From Azospirillum sp. TSH100 (lineage in GTDB: Bacteria; Pseudomonadota; Alphaproteobacteria; Azospirillales; Azospirillaceae), in the NCBI RefSeq assembly GCF_004923295.1, contig NZ_CP039634.1, positions 1,392,001 through 1,456,000 of the forward strand: DNA of 64,000 bases, in the 5' to 3' direction. This document shows, one piece after another, positions 25,942 to 35,750 of the stretch. The notes under the pieces were generated by a model. That model ran no database searches, was not told the origin of the DNA, and saw only the letters and a list, made by a program, of their open reading frames with translations. The position numbers and the translations under genes are program-made. Each line of letters starts with the position of its first letter. Position 1 is the first letter of the stretch.

Positions 25942-27210
25942 ATGAAGACCAGCACCCTTTCCCTCCTCGCCCTCGCTCTCGCCTCGACCGGGCTGACGTC
26001 GCTTCCCGCCGCCGCCCAGGACGACCTGCAGCGTGGCGAAACCGTGCTGGAGCGTCGCCGGCCGGAACTGGAGCAGCTCGGGCTGCGCGCCGGCTCCTTC
26101 CTGTTCCTGCCGCGGGTGGAAACCGGTGCCACCTATGACACCAACGTCTACGCCACGCGTGACAACCATGAGGACGACGTCATCTGGACGGTCCGTCCGC
26201 GGCTGGACATCAAGTCGGATTTCTCGGCGCACGCGCTGAACTTCTCGGCCTCGGCCGATGCCGGCCGCTACAGCGACCATTCAGGTGAGAACTACACCGA
26301 TTATACCGTACAGGCCGACGGACGCTTCGACGTGAACAAGGGCGGCGCGCTGGACGGCCAGCTGTTCCACCGCCGCAACCATGAAGGCCGCGGCGACATC
26401 AACAGCCTGCAAGGCTATGCCGAGCCGGTGAAATATTACACCAGTGGCGGCGAGGCCGGCTATACCCAGCGCTTCAATCGCCTGCGCGCCCGCGTTTCCG
26501 GTTCGGCCCAGTACATCTCCTATGACGACGTCGATCTGATCGGCGGCGGCGTCGCCCGCCAGGGCGACCGCGACCGCTGGGAATATGCGACGGTCGGCCG
26601 TGTCGGCTATGAGTTCATCGCGGGCTACGAGGCCTTCGTCCAGGGCACCTATTCCTGGACCCGGCACAAGAACGACCGCGACGCCTTCGGCCTCGACCGC
26701 GACTCCGACGGCTACGAGGTGGTGGGCGGTCTCGCCACCGACCTGACCGGCCTGATCACCGGCGAGGTCTTCGCCGGCTATCTCGCCCGCAACTACAAGG
26801 ATTCACGGCTGGAGGATTTCAACGGCCTGTCCTTCGGCGGGCGCCTGAACTGGGCCGTCACCCAGCTGACCGGCATCAGCGCCACCGCCAGCCGCCAGGT
26901 GCGCGAGACCTCGGCCAGCCCCGGCTTCGGTACGGCCTCCAGCTACACCCGCACCCTGTTCGCGTTGGGTGTCGATCACGAGTTGCTGCGCTCGCTGGTG
27001 CTGAACGGCCGTCTGCAATACCGCCAGGACGACTTCAACGGCAATGACCGCAACGACAAGGTCTATACGGCCGGCGTCGGCGGCACCTATCAGATGAACC
27101 GCAACTTCTATCTGACCGGCGGCTACACCTACGAAAAGCGCAACTCCAACCTGAGCTCCGCCGAGTATAGCGACAACCTGATCTATCTGCGCGTCGGCGC
27201 CCAGATGTAA
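25942..27210 (+). CDS. outer-membrane beta-barrel protein (BBP2-like, exopolysaccharide-linked)
   Basis: A 422-residue protein with a signal peptide (MKTSTLSLLALALASTGLTS, cleavage after PAAAQ). The mature chain is full of alternating aromatic/polar beta-strand patterns (ATYDTNVYATRDN, YEAFVQGTYSWTRH, FYLTGGYTYEKR) and ends in strand LIYLRVGAQM, as expected for a barrel folded into the outer membrane. Such barrels often stand beside Wza-type export genes in alphaproteobacteria, as here. Precise channel role in polysaccharide secretion is inferred. Confidence 0.82.
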   Translation: MKTSTLSLLALALASTGLTSLPAAAQDDLQRGETVLERRRPELEQLGLRAGSFLFLPRVETGATYDTNVYATRDNHEDDVIWTVRPRLDIKSDFSAHALNFSASADAGRYSDHSGENYTDYTVQADGRFDVNKGGALDGQLFHRRNHEGRGDINSLQGYAEPVKYYTSGGEAGYTQRFNRLRARVSGSAQYISYDDVDLIGGGVARQGDRDRWEYATVGRVGYEFIAGYEAFVQGTYSWTRHKNDRDAFGLDRDSDGYEVVGGLATDLTGLITGEVFAGYLARNYKDSRLEDFNGLSFGGRLNWAVTQLTGISATASRQVRETSASPGFGTASSYTRTLFALGVDHELLRSLVLNGRLQYRQDDFNGNDRNDKVYTAGVGGTYQMNRNFYLTGGYTYEKRNSNLSSAEYSDNLIYLRVGAQM

Positions 27211-27562
27211 TCCAGGCTGTAATCTGGCGGAATCGGATCGGCCGACCGGGAAAGTCCCGGCCGAACGTCCTAAAGGTTCCGCTGAACAGGGCAGGGCGTC
27301 CGTTCTATGACGGGCGCCCTTTTCTTATGCCTGTTTTTATTATCGACGGTGTTGTACTGGGCAGATCCGAAGGCGGTAATTCCTCTCCACTTTTTCCCAA
27401 GCGCTTGCGAGTTGCTAGTCTCCACCCGAATTCAGGTGCATGACCAAAGGGCGCCGCTGCAAGGCGGCCGGCGGATGGGGCGGTTCCGGTGGAACGGCTC
27501 CGTCGAACAGGGCCGGGCCGGCGCTGTGGCAGGCATCCACCAGCCAGGGAAGGGGTTTAGGG
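27211..27562. other. gene-free stretch between the barrel gene and the export lipoprotein gene
   Basis: 352 bases holding the barrel gene's terminator (27293-27323) and the presumed promoter of the export gene in a locally AT-richer segment (27320-27420). No -35/-10 pair can be named with confidence. A frame open from 27440 is just an upstream extension of the next gene. Confidence 0.45.
27293..27323 (+). terminator. intrinsic terminator after the outer-membrane barrel gene
   Basis: AGGGCGTCCGT pairs with ACGGGCGCCCT (one G-T pair) around TCTATG and is followed by TTTCTT. Confidence 0.85.
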
Positions 27563-28156
27563 ATGAATCGACGTCAGGTGATCCGTGCGCTGGGCCAGGG
27601 GATCGGACGTGGGATCGCGGTGACCGCGCTCGCCGTTGCCATGGTCGGCTGTGCCGGCAACGACGCGCCGATGGAGACCGCCAGCGCCGGTCAGATCGGC
27701 GAATACCGTCTCGGCCCGGGTGACGCGCTGCGTGTCATCGTGTTCGGCGAGGAACAGCTGTCCGGCGAATTCCGCGTGGACGGCACCGGCAAGGTCGCCA
27801 TGCCGCTGATCGGCGAGGTCTCCGCCAAGGACCGCAACACCCGGGACCTGGAAAAGGAAATCGCCACCCGCCTGTCCGCCGGTTACGTGAAGGATCCGAA
27901 GGTCAGCGTCGAGGTGCTGAACCACCGCCCCTTCTTCATCCTGGGCGAGGTGCGCAACCCCGGCCAGTACCAGTATGTCAACGGCATGACCGCTCTGTCG
28001 GCGGTGGCGATGGCCGGTGGCTACACCTACCGCGCCAAGGAGGATTATGTCCTCATCACCCGCGGCAGCGATCCCAAGAAGGAAATCCGCAAGGCGCCGA
28101 TCACCACCTCGGTGATGCCGGACGACGTGGTCCGCATTCCGGAGCGTTATTTCTAA
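27563..28156 (+). CDS. Wza-like polysaccharide export lipoprotein
   Basis: A 197-residue protein: signal peptide ending in lipobox AMVGC (cysteine near residue 30), then the Poly_export domain starting YRLGPGDALRVIVFGEEQLS, followed by a SLBB domain (FFILGEVRNPGQYQYVNGMT). The family forms the periplasmic/outer-membrane exit tunnel for capsule or exopolysaccharide. It is shorter than E. coli Wza and lacks the C-terminal outer-membrane helix, as in many alphaproteobacterial homologues. The barrel protein upstream may supply the outer-membrane part. AAGGGG precedes the chosen ATG. Confidence 0.9.
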   Translation: MNRRQVIRALGQGIGRGIAVTALAVAMVGCAGNDAPMETASAGQIGEYRLGPGDALRVIVFGEEQLSGEFRVDGTGKVAMPLIGEVSAKDRNTRDLEKEIATRLSAGYVKDPKVSVEVLNHRPFFILGEVRNPGQYQYVNGMTALSAVAMAGGYTYRAKEDYVLITRGSDPKKEIRKAPITTSVMPDDVVRIPERYF

Positions 28157-28198
28157 GCGACGCGGTCCGGCGAACGGCAGCGCGAGGCAGAATCGCAG

Positions 28199-28231
28199 GA
28201 AGCCCGGTCAGGAATCATCCGGCCGGGCTTC
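28199..28231. terminator. terminator between export lipoprotein gene and convergent small gene
   Basis: GAAGCCCGG and CCGGGCTTC form a 9-bp stem over a 15-base loop, placed to stop both convergent transcripts. Confidence 0.75.
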
Positions 28232-28251
28232 TTGCCGTCTGGAAAGGGCGA

Positions 28252-28512
28252 TCAGGTGTCGAGCGTGTCGCCGCCCTTCTTCTGGCCCGGCGGCATGCGC
28301 TGGTTGCCGGGAACCACCGCATCGCGCGAGATGCCGTGCGGCGGGGTGGTGCCCGCCGCTTCGTCGTCGGTGCCGAGCGGCGCCGCGGCGGGATCAATGG
28401 CCGGAACCTTGTCGCCGGTCAGGCCGCGGTCGATGTCGGCACGCATCCGATTTGCCTCCGCGCTGGGCGTGGTGGGCGTATCGCCGTCCGAGTCGGGATG
28501 GGGCTTGGTCAT
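28252..28512 (-). CDS. small disordered hypothetical protein
   Basis: An 86-residue acidic protein rich in Asp, Pro, Gly and Thr (MTKPHPDSDGDTPTTPSAEA, later GISRDAVVPGNQRMPPGQKK). No signal peptide, domain or membrane segment. Chosen start is the ATG at 28512; an extension to 28761 has no matching codon character. Function unknown. Confidence 0.5.
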   Translation of the reverse strand: MTKPHPDSDGDTPTTPSAEANRMRADIDRGLTGDKVPAIDPAAAPLGTDDEAAGTTPPHGISRDAVVPGNQRMPPGQKKGGDTLDT

Positions 28513-28678
28513 GGTCGGCCTTTCGCGCAAACTGCCAATGGGGGGCTTCAGATGCCTTTCCCAACCGATGCGTTCCGTAGAGGGTTCCCTGGCGGGGAAT
28601 TCTCCGGGCAAGAAGTCCCTGCCGGACGCATCGGTCAGCTGATCCGCATTCTGACCCTGCGGCCATGGGGGGTGCCTG

Positions 28679-29041
28679 ATGTCCGACACCGGCCTTGCTC
28701 TGTTGGCGTTCGGTATCCCGGCAATCACGGGCGCCCTGTTCCTCGCGGCAACCATCCTCATGGTCCGTCTCCGTGGATGGCGGCGGCTCTACTGGGCCTG
28801 CTGCGCCATCATGATCGCAGGCGGCAGCGCCGGAGCGGTCAGTGCCTTGTGCTGCCTGCCTCCGATGATCCTGCCCGACGGCTCGGTCAGCGGAGAGATG
28901 CCGCCGACCTTCGGAGCCGGTCTGACGATGGCGGTCACGGGATGCGGGAGCGCGTTGCTTGGCCTCCTTGTGTTTTGGTTCATGAACCGTTCCGGCATGC
29001 GGCGGCGAACCCACCGGCCGCGGTCACGGGTTTGGCTGTAG
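28679..29041 (+). CDS. hypothetical membrane protein with three helices
   Basis: A 120-residue protein with helices at about residues 5-28, 38-58 and 82-100 and a basic C-terminus (RRRTHRPRSR), so the tail is probably cytoplasmic. GGGGGT precedes the ATG. No family recognised. Confidence 0.5.
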   Translation: MSDTGLALLAFGIPAITGALFLAATILMVRLRGWRRLYWACCAIMIAGGSAGAVSALCCLPPMILPDGSVSGEMPPTFGAGLTMAVTGCGSALLGLLVFWFMNRSGMRRRTHRPRSRVWL

Positions 29042-29169
29042 GCAGGCAAATCCCTGGGGGAGACGTGGGCGATCAACGCGCTACGACCAGCAATGACGGA
29101 AAGGATTTTGTGACCGTAACCCCGGGGCAAAGAGAGATGGAACCGGCCTTGGGCGTGGCAGGGGTCGTG

Positions 29170-29445
29170 TCAGTCTCCGCTGGCCCGTATCGTGGCGAAG
29201 GAGCCCGGTATCCGCTCCGTCGGCTGTAGGCACAGCCAGAGCGCGGCTGGCGGGGGCGCTTGGTCGGGCTCAATCAGCGCAGCGGGGCTGCGGTGATGAT
29301 TTCCTTGTGACGATGGTCGGGCGATCAGGCGCGTTGCCACATCCTCCGACACAGCCGCCAGCAGTTCAGCAATGAGTTCTGCCGTGTGGTGTTCGCGGTC
29401 AGCCTTACGACGGCTCCACTGCTTCTGCCGTTCAGCATCGGTCAT
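29170..29445 (-). CDS. hypothetical protein, possibly remnant of a mobile-element gene
   Basis: A 91-residue frame starting MTDAERQKQWSRRKADREHH, an opening often seen in small DNA-associated proteins of phages and plasmids. The second half is proline-rich and of low coding quality, so the gene may be broken. It lies next to the AT-rich patch by tRNA-Thr. Confidence 0.35.
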   Translation of the reverse strand: MTDAERQKQWSRRKADREHHTAELIAELLAAVSEDVATRLIARPSSQGNHHRSPAALIEPDQAPPPAALWLCLQPTERIPGSFATIRASGD

Positions 29446-29671
29446 CGACTTGCCGTCAAGTAATGGCCGGATCACGGAACGTCCGAAACGCGGTGTGACA
29501 TTGAGACGTATGGACGAGGCCGGCGACATCCACATACGTCCAGGCGTAGCGCCCTTTTGTCGCAGAGGGTGCTTCACCTTCGAGGTAAGCTGCTACTTTT
29601 GGTAACGTTGCCGAAGCAGTTGAAATGGCAACTCAAACCTGACCTCGCTATAACCATGGGTAAATTGCGAT

Positions 29672-30163
29672 ATGCCTAATATTTCCGCGGAAGAGCGTGA
29701 TCGGCTAGGCCCAGTGTGGGATATGAGCCAAGAACGCGCCTTTGTTGAAAATCTTCTAAATCAACGCGTAAATATGTTTCTCGTGTTGTTCTCGGTGACG
29801 ATGGGGGCGACTATACAGTTAAGGGGTACGGGAACATTGCAGGCAATTGTTCTAACGATTGGAACTTTTTTGCTGTCAATTATGCTGTTGAGCATTATTC
29901 GAGCTCAGCAGAAGCTTGATGTAATATTGGGGGTTCTGTTTCAGGACGATACGCACCCCGCAAAGATTGCTGATAATCTGGCGATTCCTAAAATAAGTGC
30001 CAGAAAGGTTGTGGGGTATGGTCTGCCAATTACGTGCGTCACAATTCTGATTGTCACGTCTGGTTTGGCGTGGACAGGATACATTGATGCAATTTTGAAG
30101 ACTTCGGTTCCAAGTCCCGCGATACATTGCCAACCCAACGAACAGACAGCGCAACAAAAATAG
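29672..30163 (+). CDS. AT-rich orphan membrane protein, probably acquired
   Basis: A 163-residue protein with two pairs of hydrophobic segments (about residues 33-50 and 58-77: VNMFLVLFSVTMGATI, LQAIVLTIGTFLLSIMLLSI; another at 118-137). Codons such as AAT, ATA, TTA and AAA are common, unlike all neighbours, and GC content is visibly below half. The location just beyond the 3' end of tRNA-Thr is typical for integrated DNA. No family recognised. Confidence 0.6.
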   Translation: MPNISAEERDRLGPVWDMSQERAFVENLLNQRVNMFLVLFSVTMGATIQLRGTGTLQAIVLTIGTFLLSIMLLSIIRAQQKLDVILGVLFQDDTHPAKIADNLAIPKISARKVVGYGLPITCVTILIVTSGLAWTGYIDAILKTSVPSPAIHCQPNEQTAQQK

Positions 30164-30283
30164 AAAAGATATTAATCTGCGTTTAAAGCAGTTTCACGCT
30201 CAGCCGTCCTCTGCATGCTCTGTCCATACACCTCCACGTCCCAGTGTGTCAGGTTCGCGAACCACAGTGCGGACACAAAAGCA

Positions 30284-30311
30284 AAGGCCCCGGCGGAACG
30301 CTCGGGGCCTT
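30284..30311 (-). terminator. terminator of tRNA-Thr
   Basis: AAGGCCCCG pairs with CGGGGCCTT over a 10-base loop; read leftward the stem is followed by TTGCTTTTG. It lies 31 bases past the tRNA. Confidence 0.8.
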
Positions 30312-30341
30312 GCCATAAGTGCTTGATATTCAAGCCAAAAC

Positions 30342-30417
30342 TGGTGCCGGATACAGGAATCGAACCCGTGACCTTCTGATTACAAATCAGCTGCTCTACC
30401 AGCTGAGCTAATCCGGC
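30342..30417 (-). tRNA. tRNA-Thr (TGT anticodon)
   Basis: On the minus strand a complete cloverleaf of 76 bases: acceptor GCCGGAT, D-arm AGCTCAGCTGGTAGAGC, anticodon loop with TGT between CTGAT/ATCAG, T-arm GGGTTCGATTCC and encoded CCA. Confidence 0.97.
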
Positions 30418-30441
30418 GCGCCCATCGTTTGACGCGGGCAC

Positions 30442-30470
30442 ACCTTAGCGTCCCTTTTCCGCGTAAACAA
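30442..30470 (-). promoter_or_regulatory. promoter of tRNA-Thr
   Basis: Minus strand TTGTTT (30465-30470), 17-base spacer, TAAGGT (30442-30447), 25 bases before the tRNA 5' end. Confidence 0.6.
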
Positions 30471-30499
30471 GCACTTGGCCGCTCCGGTCCCGCAGCCGG

Positions 30500-31426
30500 T
30501 CACTCGCGCAGGCGGGCAACCTCATACAGAGCCACCGCCGCGGCGTTTGAGACGTTGAGGCTGCCCACCGGACCGCCGGTCGGCAGGCGGGCGATCGCGT
30601 CGCAACGCTCCATCGTCAGCCGGCGCAGGCCGCTGCCTTCCGCACCCATCACCAGTACCGTCTTGCCGGTCAGGTCCAGCTTTGCCAGCGTCGATGGCCC
30701 CGATTCGGCAAGCCCGACCGACCAGAAGCCGTTCTGCTGCAGATCTGTCAGCGCGCGGGCCAGATTGGTGACGCGGACCAGCGGGACCGCCTCCAGCGCG
30801 CCCGACGCGCTCTTCGCCAGCACGCCGGTCGTCTCAGGTGCATGGCGTTCGGTCACCACCACGGCACGGGCGCCGAAGGCGGCGGCGGAGCGCAGGATGG
30901 CGCCGACATTGTGCGGGTCCGTCACCTGATCGAGGGCGACGATGACTGCCGACGTTTCCGAAGCCAACTCGTTGCACAAATCCTCGATGCCCAGCTCGGG
31001 CAGGGGAGAGGCGTCGACGACGATCCCCTGATGCACCGCACCAGGCGGCAGCATCCGATCAAGCTCCATCCTGTCGACCGGCGAAGCCTCCGGCCGTTGC
31101 AGGCCCCGAGCGCGGGCGGCGGCGATCGCCGGCTCAAGCGCGGCGCGGCCCGAGTCGGTCACCAGCAGCCGGTGGATGCGCCGCTCTGGATTGGTCCAGG
31201 CGGCGGCAACCGGGTGCAGTCCATAGAGCAGCACGCCCCGCGCTGCCGGCCCCCGACCACCCTTCGCAGCGCCCCGTCTGCCACGTCCGGACTCCTCCGA
31301 AAGCTCCTGCCGCGGCGCCGCGACCTGCTGCGGCCTGGAGCCCGGCCGCTCGGCGTTGCGTTCCGAGTGAGGGGCGGAGGGACGGGTGGAGGAGGGGCCG
31401 GAACCCGGGTGCCTGGAGCGCGTCAT
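30500..31426 (-). CDS. rlmB: TrmH/SpoU family RNA 2'-O-methyltransferase (RlmB-like)
   Basis: SPOUT-class enzyme that methylates a ribose in 23S rRNA (RlmB modifies G2251 in E. coli). The N-terminal 60 residues are basic and disordered; the L30-like substrate domain starts LLYGLHPVAAAW; the SAM-binding knot shows LDQVTDPHNVGAILRSAAAF, VLVMGAEGSGLRRL and GSLNVSNAAAVALYE, the three SpoU motifs. ATG at 31426 chosen; a GTG three codons earlier is possible. The symbol is by family resemblance. Confidence 0.85.
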   Translation of the reverse strand: MTRSRHPGSGPSSTRPSAPHSERNAERPGSRPQQVAAPRQELSEESGRGRRGAAKGGRGPAARGVLLYGLHPVAAAWTNPERRIHRLLVTDSGRAALEPAIAAARARGLQRPEASPVDRMELDRMLPPGAVHQGIVVDASPLPELGIEDLCNELASETSAVIVALDQVTDPHNVGAILRSAAAFGARAVVVTERHAPETTGVLAKSASGALEAVPLVRVTNLARALTDLQQNGFWSVGLAESGPSTLAKLDLTGKTVLVMGAEGSGLRRLTMERCDAIARLPTGGPVGSLNVSNAAAVALYEVARLRE

Positions 31427-31502
31427 GATACCCACGAAGAAGGGGAGGGGACCGCAGCGGACTGCGGCCGAATTTTTTCTGGTGTGAACCGCTTAACCCG
31501 TG

Positions 31503-31530
31503 TTGACAAGGTCTGAAAAATTCGCATATT
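31503..31530 (+). promoter_or_regulatory. promoter of the tRNA-Tyr/tRNA-Gly/tuf transcript
   Basis: TTGACA (31503-31508), 16-base spacer, CATATT (31525-31530), 37 bases before tRNA-Tyr. Confidence 0.75.
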
Positions 31531-31567
31531 GCCGAACTCCGCGGCGGGCACTGCCAGGCTGCGGACT

Positions 31568-31653
31568 GGAAGGGTGGCCGAGTGGTTAAAGGCAGCAGAC
31601 TGTAAATCTGCCCGCGTTAGCGTACGCTGGTTCGAATCCAGCCCCTTCCACCA
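31568..31653 (+). tRNA. tRNA-Tyr (GTA anticodon)
   Basis: An 86-base type II tRNA with a long variable arm: acceptor GGAAGGG/CCCTTCC, anticodon stem GCAGA/TCTGC around CTGTAAA, variable arm CCGCGTTAGCGTACG, T-arm TGGTTCGAATCCA, encoded CCA. Confidence 0.97.
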
Positions 31654-31717
31654 CTACTTTCCACGGCTTGTCCGTGATCGCGTTTGCCCCGGACGGTCGC
31701 GCCGGCGGGATGCTTAG

Positions 31718-31791
31718 GCGGGTGTAGCTCAATGGTAGAGCAGAAGCCTTCCAAGCTTACGACGGGGGTTCGATTCCCCTCACCCGCTCCA
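31718..31791 (+). tRNA. tRNA-Gly (TCC anticodon)
   Basis: A 74-base cloverleaf: acceptor GCGGGTG/CACCCGC, D-arm AGCTCAATGGTAGAGC, anticodon TCC in CTTCCAA, T-arm GGGGTTCGATTCCCC, encoded CCA. Co-transcribed with tRNA-Tyr and tuf, as in many proteobacteria. Confidence 0.97.
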
Positions 31792-31871
31792 ATCCCGCGT
31801 GCGCCACGGAAAACGGATCTCGGCCGGGCCATTGTGTGCGTCCGGAACGTCGGGAACGAAAGACCAAAGCG

Positions 31872-33062
<1,191 letters not shown>

Positions 33063-33076
33063 TGCTATAAGCCTGC

Positions 33077-33113
33077 CTCCCCCGTCGAGCCGCCGGTTCG
33101 ACGGGGGAGTTTT
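33077..33113 (+). terminator. intrinsic terminator of tuf copy 1
   Basis: CTCCCCCGTCGA and TCGACGGGGGAG form a perfect 12-bp stem with a 9-base loop followed by TTTTA, 14 bases after the stop codon. Confidence 0.92.
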
Positions 33114-33187
33114 ATCTGCGCGAAGAGTAAGGTTGGGCTTCTGGTAAGCCGATCTGAACGTTCTTTCGAAAGTCGGGTCGAAAGGCC

Positions 33188-33217
33188 TTGACACCGCCGC
33201 CGAAAGAATGGTTTAAG
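33188..33217 (+). promoter_or_regulatory. promoter of the tRNA-Trp/secE/nusG transcript
   Basis: TTGACA (33188-33193), 18-base spacer, TTTAAG (33212-33217), 37 bases before tRNA-Trp. Confidence 0.7.
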
Positions 33218-33254
33218 CGGCCTCCCACGCCGGAAGGTGTGGTTGGACGGAGAT

Positions 33255-33330
33255 AGGAGTGTAGCTCAATTGGTAGAGCACCGGTCTCCAAAACCGGGGG
33301 TTGGGGGTTCGAGCCCCTCCACTCCTGCCA
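33255..33330 (+). tRNA. tRNA-Trp (CCA anticodon)
   Basis: A 76-base cloverleaf: acceptor AGGAGTG/CACTCCT, D-arm AGCTCAATTGGTAGAGC, anticodon CCA in TCTCCAAAA, T-arm GGGTTCGAGCCCC, encoded CCA. Confidence 0.97.
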
Positions 33331-33401
33331 TCCCGTCCCAATAACGATCAGGGTAAAAGCGGCGCCCTTACAGTCGCTCCGGAGCTCGCACGGTTCGCAC
33401 G

Positions 33402-33599
33402 ATGGCAAAAGTCAATCCCGCAGAATTCGCGCGCGAGGTCCGCCGCGAGGTAGCCAGGGTCACCTGGCCGACCCGCAAGGAAACCGGCATCACGACCGCC
33501 ATGGTGTTCGTCATGGTCGTGCTCGCCGCCCTGTTCTTCCTCGTCGTCGATCAGGTGCTGGCGGTTGCCGTTCGCTTGATCCTTGGGCTGGGAGGCTAA
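33402..33599 (+). CDS. secE: preprotein translocase subunit SecE
   Basis: A 65-residue single-span SecE of the short type. The cytoplasmic amphipathic helix carries the family motif VRREVARVTWPTRKET, followed by one membrane helix (TTAMVFVMVVLAALFFLVVD). It clamps the SecY channel; SecY is encoded at 59983. nusG begins 3 bases after its stop behind GGAGG. Confidence 0.95.
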   Translation: MAKVNPAEFAREVRREVARVTWPTRKETGITTAMVFVMVVLAALFFLVVDQVLAVAVRLILGLGG

Positions 33600-33602
33600 G
33601 AC

Positions 33603-34133
33603 ATGGCTGCGCGCTGGTACGTCGTTCACGTCTATTCGGGTTTCGAAAAGAAGGTCTCTCAGGCCATCCGCGAAAAGGCGGCTCAGAAGGGTCTGGAAGA
33701 CAAGTTCGAGGAAATCCTGGTCCCGACCGAGGAAGTGGTCGAAGTGCGCCGGGGTTCCAAGATCAACACCGAACGCAAGTTTTTCCCCGGCTATGTCCTC
33801 GTCAAGATGGACCTGACCGACGAATCCTGGTCGCTGGTGAAGAACACGCCGAAGGTCACGGACTTCCTGGGTGGTGGCGGTAAGCCGCAGCCGATTTCCC
33901 AGCGCGAGGCCGAGCGGATCATCCATCAGGTGCAGGAAGGCTTTGAGCGCCCCAAGCCCTCGATCACCTTCGAGGTGGGCGAGCAGGTTCGAGTGAGCGA
34001 CGGCCCCTTCACCTCGTTCAATGGTGTCGTCGAGGAAGTCGACGAAGAGAAGTCCCGCCTCAAGGTGGCGGTGTCGATCTTCGGTCGGTCCACGCCGGTT
34101 GAGTTGGAATACACGCAGGTCGAAAAGATCTGA
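33603..34133 (+). CDS. nusG: transcription termination/antitermination factor NusG
   Basis: A 176-residue protein with the NGN domain (RWYVVHVYSGFEKKVSQAI, RKFFPGYVLVKM) and a C-terminal KOW domain (GEQVRVSDGPFTSFNGVVEE). It binds RNA polymerase and links it to Rho or the ribosome. Same operon as secE. Confidence 0.97.
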   Translation: MAARWYVVHVYSGFEKKVSQAIREKAAQKGLEDKFEEILVPTEEVVEVRRGSKINTERKFFPGYVLVKMDLTDESWSLVKNTPKVTDFLGGGGKPQPISQREAERIIHQVQEGFERPKPSITFEVGEQVRVSDGPFTSFNGVVEEVDEEKSRLKVAVSIFGRSTPVELEYTQVEKI

Positions 34134-34213
34134 GCGCAAGGTTCCAAAAGTGTTTCGAGTCGGAGCTGCCGGTGCCTGCATCGGTGGCTCCATTCTGTTG
34201 CGGGAGGCTCGCC

Positions 34214-34270
34214 ATGGCCGAACCGCAAAACCCCGCGACGCCGCGCCGGACCATCCGGTCACAGGCGTGA
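34214..34270 (+). CDS. possible 18-residue leader ORF before rplK
   Basis: An ATG 6 bases after GGGAGG opens MAEPQNPATPRRTIRSQA and stops 24 bases before rplK. The good ribosome binding site and the place in the L11 leader suggest it may be translated and affect rplK. No homologue recognised. Confidence 0.3.
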   Translation: MAEPQNPATPRRTIRSQA

Positions 34271-34294
34271 GGCGTCGTCCCAGGAGGTTGTGAG

Positions 34295-34729
34295 ATGGCG
34301 AAGAAAATCGTCGGTTACATCAAGCTGCAGGTCCCGGCCGGCAAGGCCAACCCGTCGCCGCCCATCGGCCCGGCGCTCGGTCAGCGCGGCCTGAACATCA
34401 TGGAGTTCTGCAAGGCGTTCAACGCCAAGACGGCGGACCTGGAAGTCGGCATGCCGATTCCGGTGGTCATCACCGCCTATGGCGACCGCACCTTCACCTT
34501 CGTGACCAAGACCCCGCCGGTCAGCTACTTCCTCAAGAAGGCTTCGGGCAAGGACAAGGGTTCGACCACTCCTGGCAAGGGCGGTTTCGTCGGCCAGGTC
34601 ACGACCTCGCAGATCCGCGAGATCGCCCAGAAGAAGATGGCCGACCTGAACGCGCACGACGTCGAAGCCGCCGCGAGCATGATCGCCGGTTCCGCCCGCT
34701 CGATGGGCCTCGAAGTGGTGGAGGGCTGA
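34295..34729 (+). CDS. rplK: 50S ribosomal protein L11
   Basis: A 144-residue L11 with the N-terminal proline-rich switch ([20 protein letters not shown]) where thiopeptides bind, and the C-terminal rRNA-binding domain. AGGAGG stands 10 bases before the ATG. rplA begins 4 bases after the stop. Confidence 0.97.
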   Translation: MAKKIVGYIKLQVPAGKANPSPPIGPALGQRGLNIMEFCKAFNAKTADLEVGMPIPVVITAYGDRTFTFVTKTPPVSYFLKKASGKDKGSTTPGKGGFVGQVTTSQIREIAQKKMADLNAHDVEAAASMIAGSARSMGLEVVEG

Positions 34730-34733
34730 TCCT

Positions 34734-35441
34734 ATGGCGAAGCTGGGCAAGCGTCTGACCGACGCCTACAAGACCGTTAACCGCGACTCCTTCTACTCGC
34801 TGGAAGAGGCCGTCACCCTGGTGAAGGGCGCCGCCAAGGCCAAGTTCGACGAGACCATCGAGATCGCGATGAACCTCGGCATCGATCCGCGCCACGCCGA
34901 CCAGATGGTCCGCGGCGTCGTGAACCTGCCGAACGGCACCGGCAAGACCGTCCGCGTGGCGGTGTTCGCCCGTGGCGCCAAGGTCGATGAGGCCCTGGCC
35001 GCCGGCGCCGACGTTGTCGGCGGCGACGATCTGGCCGAACAGATCCTGGCCGGCAACATCAACTTCGACCGCTGCATCGCCTCGCCCGACATGATGGGCG
35101 TGGTCGGCAAGCTCGGTAAGGTGCTCGGCCCGCGCGGCCTGATGCCGAACCCGAAGCTGGGCACCGTGACCCCCGACGTGGCCGGCGCCGTCAAGGCCGC
35201 CAAGGCCGGCGCGGTGGAGTTCCGTGCGGAGAAGACCGGTATCGTCCATGCCGGCGTCGGCAAGGTCAGCTTCTCGGAAGAGGCGCTGGTCCAGAACATC
35301 CGCGCCTTCGTCGATGCCATCAGCCGTGCCAAGCCGACCGGCGCCAAGGGTCAGTACCTGCTGAAGGTCTCGCTCTCGTCGACGATGGGCCCCGGCCTGA
35401 AGCTCGACCTCGCCAGCGTGTCGGCTCCGGCCGCCGCCTGA
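34734..35441 (+). CDS. rplA: 50S ribosomal protein L1
   Basis: A 235-residue L1; family stretches [20 protein letters not shown] and [15 protein letters not shown] are intact. L1 forms the mobile stalk at the E site and in E. coli represses its own rplKA mRNA. Confidence 0.97.
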   Translation: MAKLGKRLTDAYKTVNRDSFYSLEEAVTLVKGAAKAKFDETIEIAMNLGIDPRHADQMVRGVVNLPNGTGKTVRVAVFARGAKVDEALAAGADVVGGDDLAEQILAGNINFDRCIASPDMMGVVGKLGKVLGPRGLMPNPKLGTVTPDVAGAVKAAKAGAVEFRAEKTGIVHAGVGKVSFSEEALVQNIRAFVDAISRAKPTGAKGQYLLKVSLSSTMGPGLKLDLASVSAPAAA

Positions 35442-35750
35442 CGACCCGTTTCGCCACCGCCGTCCTCGGACGGCGGTGGCGACAGGGTGGATTGCTTGCG
35501 GGGGAAACCTCAAGGGCACCCACCCACCCCTGTCCGAGACCGCTGGTGTCCAACCCCGACCGCAGGGAACGGGAAGGGCTTAAAATTCACCCGCGCAGAC
35601 AGGAGTTGAACCCGTTTACCCCTCCGGCTCCGCAGCACCCGTGCGACGGCATCCGGTTCAGGAACGGCTTGACTTCTGGGACAGGTTCGCCGGATCTCCG
35701 ACCCTTCGGGGGCGGGGGTCCATGTACACCTCTGTGCAAGGAGGCGATCC
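35442..35750 (+). promoter_or_regulatory. rplA-rplJ spacer: hairpin and putative L10 leader
   Basis: 309 gene-free bases. A very stable hairpin GCCACCGCCGTC-ctcg-GACGGCGGTGGC (35453-35480) without T-tract ends the rplKA part or marks processing. The rest, up to the AAGGAGG before rplJ, is where the L10(L12)4 complex binds its own mRNA in other bacteria. The leader structure was not confirmed base by base. Confidence 0.5.

Noticed and set aside
25661..25945. 94-residue frame ending in an ATGA overlap with the outer-membrane barrel gene
   Set aside because: Poor codon character, TTG start without ribosome binding site, crosses the orphan terminator.
30172..30441. 89-residue minus-strand frame reading GLAQLVEQLICNQKVTGSIP
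   Set aside because: This is the well-known false protein obtained by translating a tRNA; it covers tRNA-Thr.
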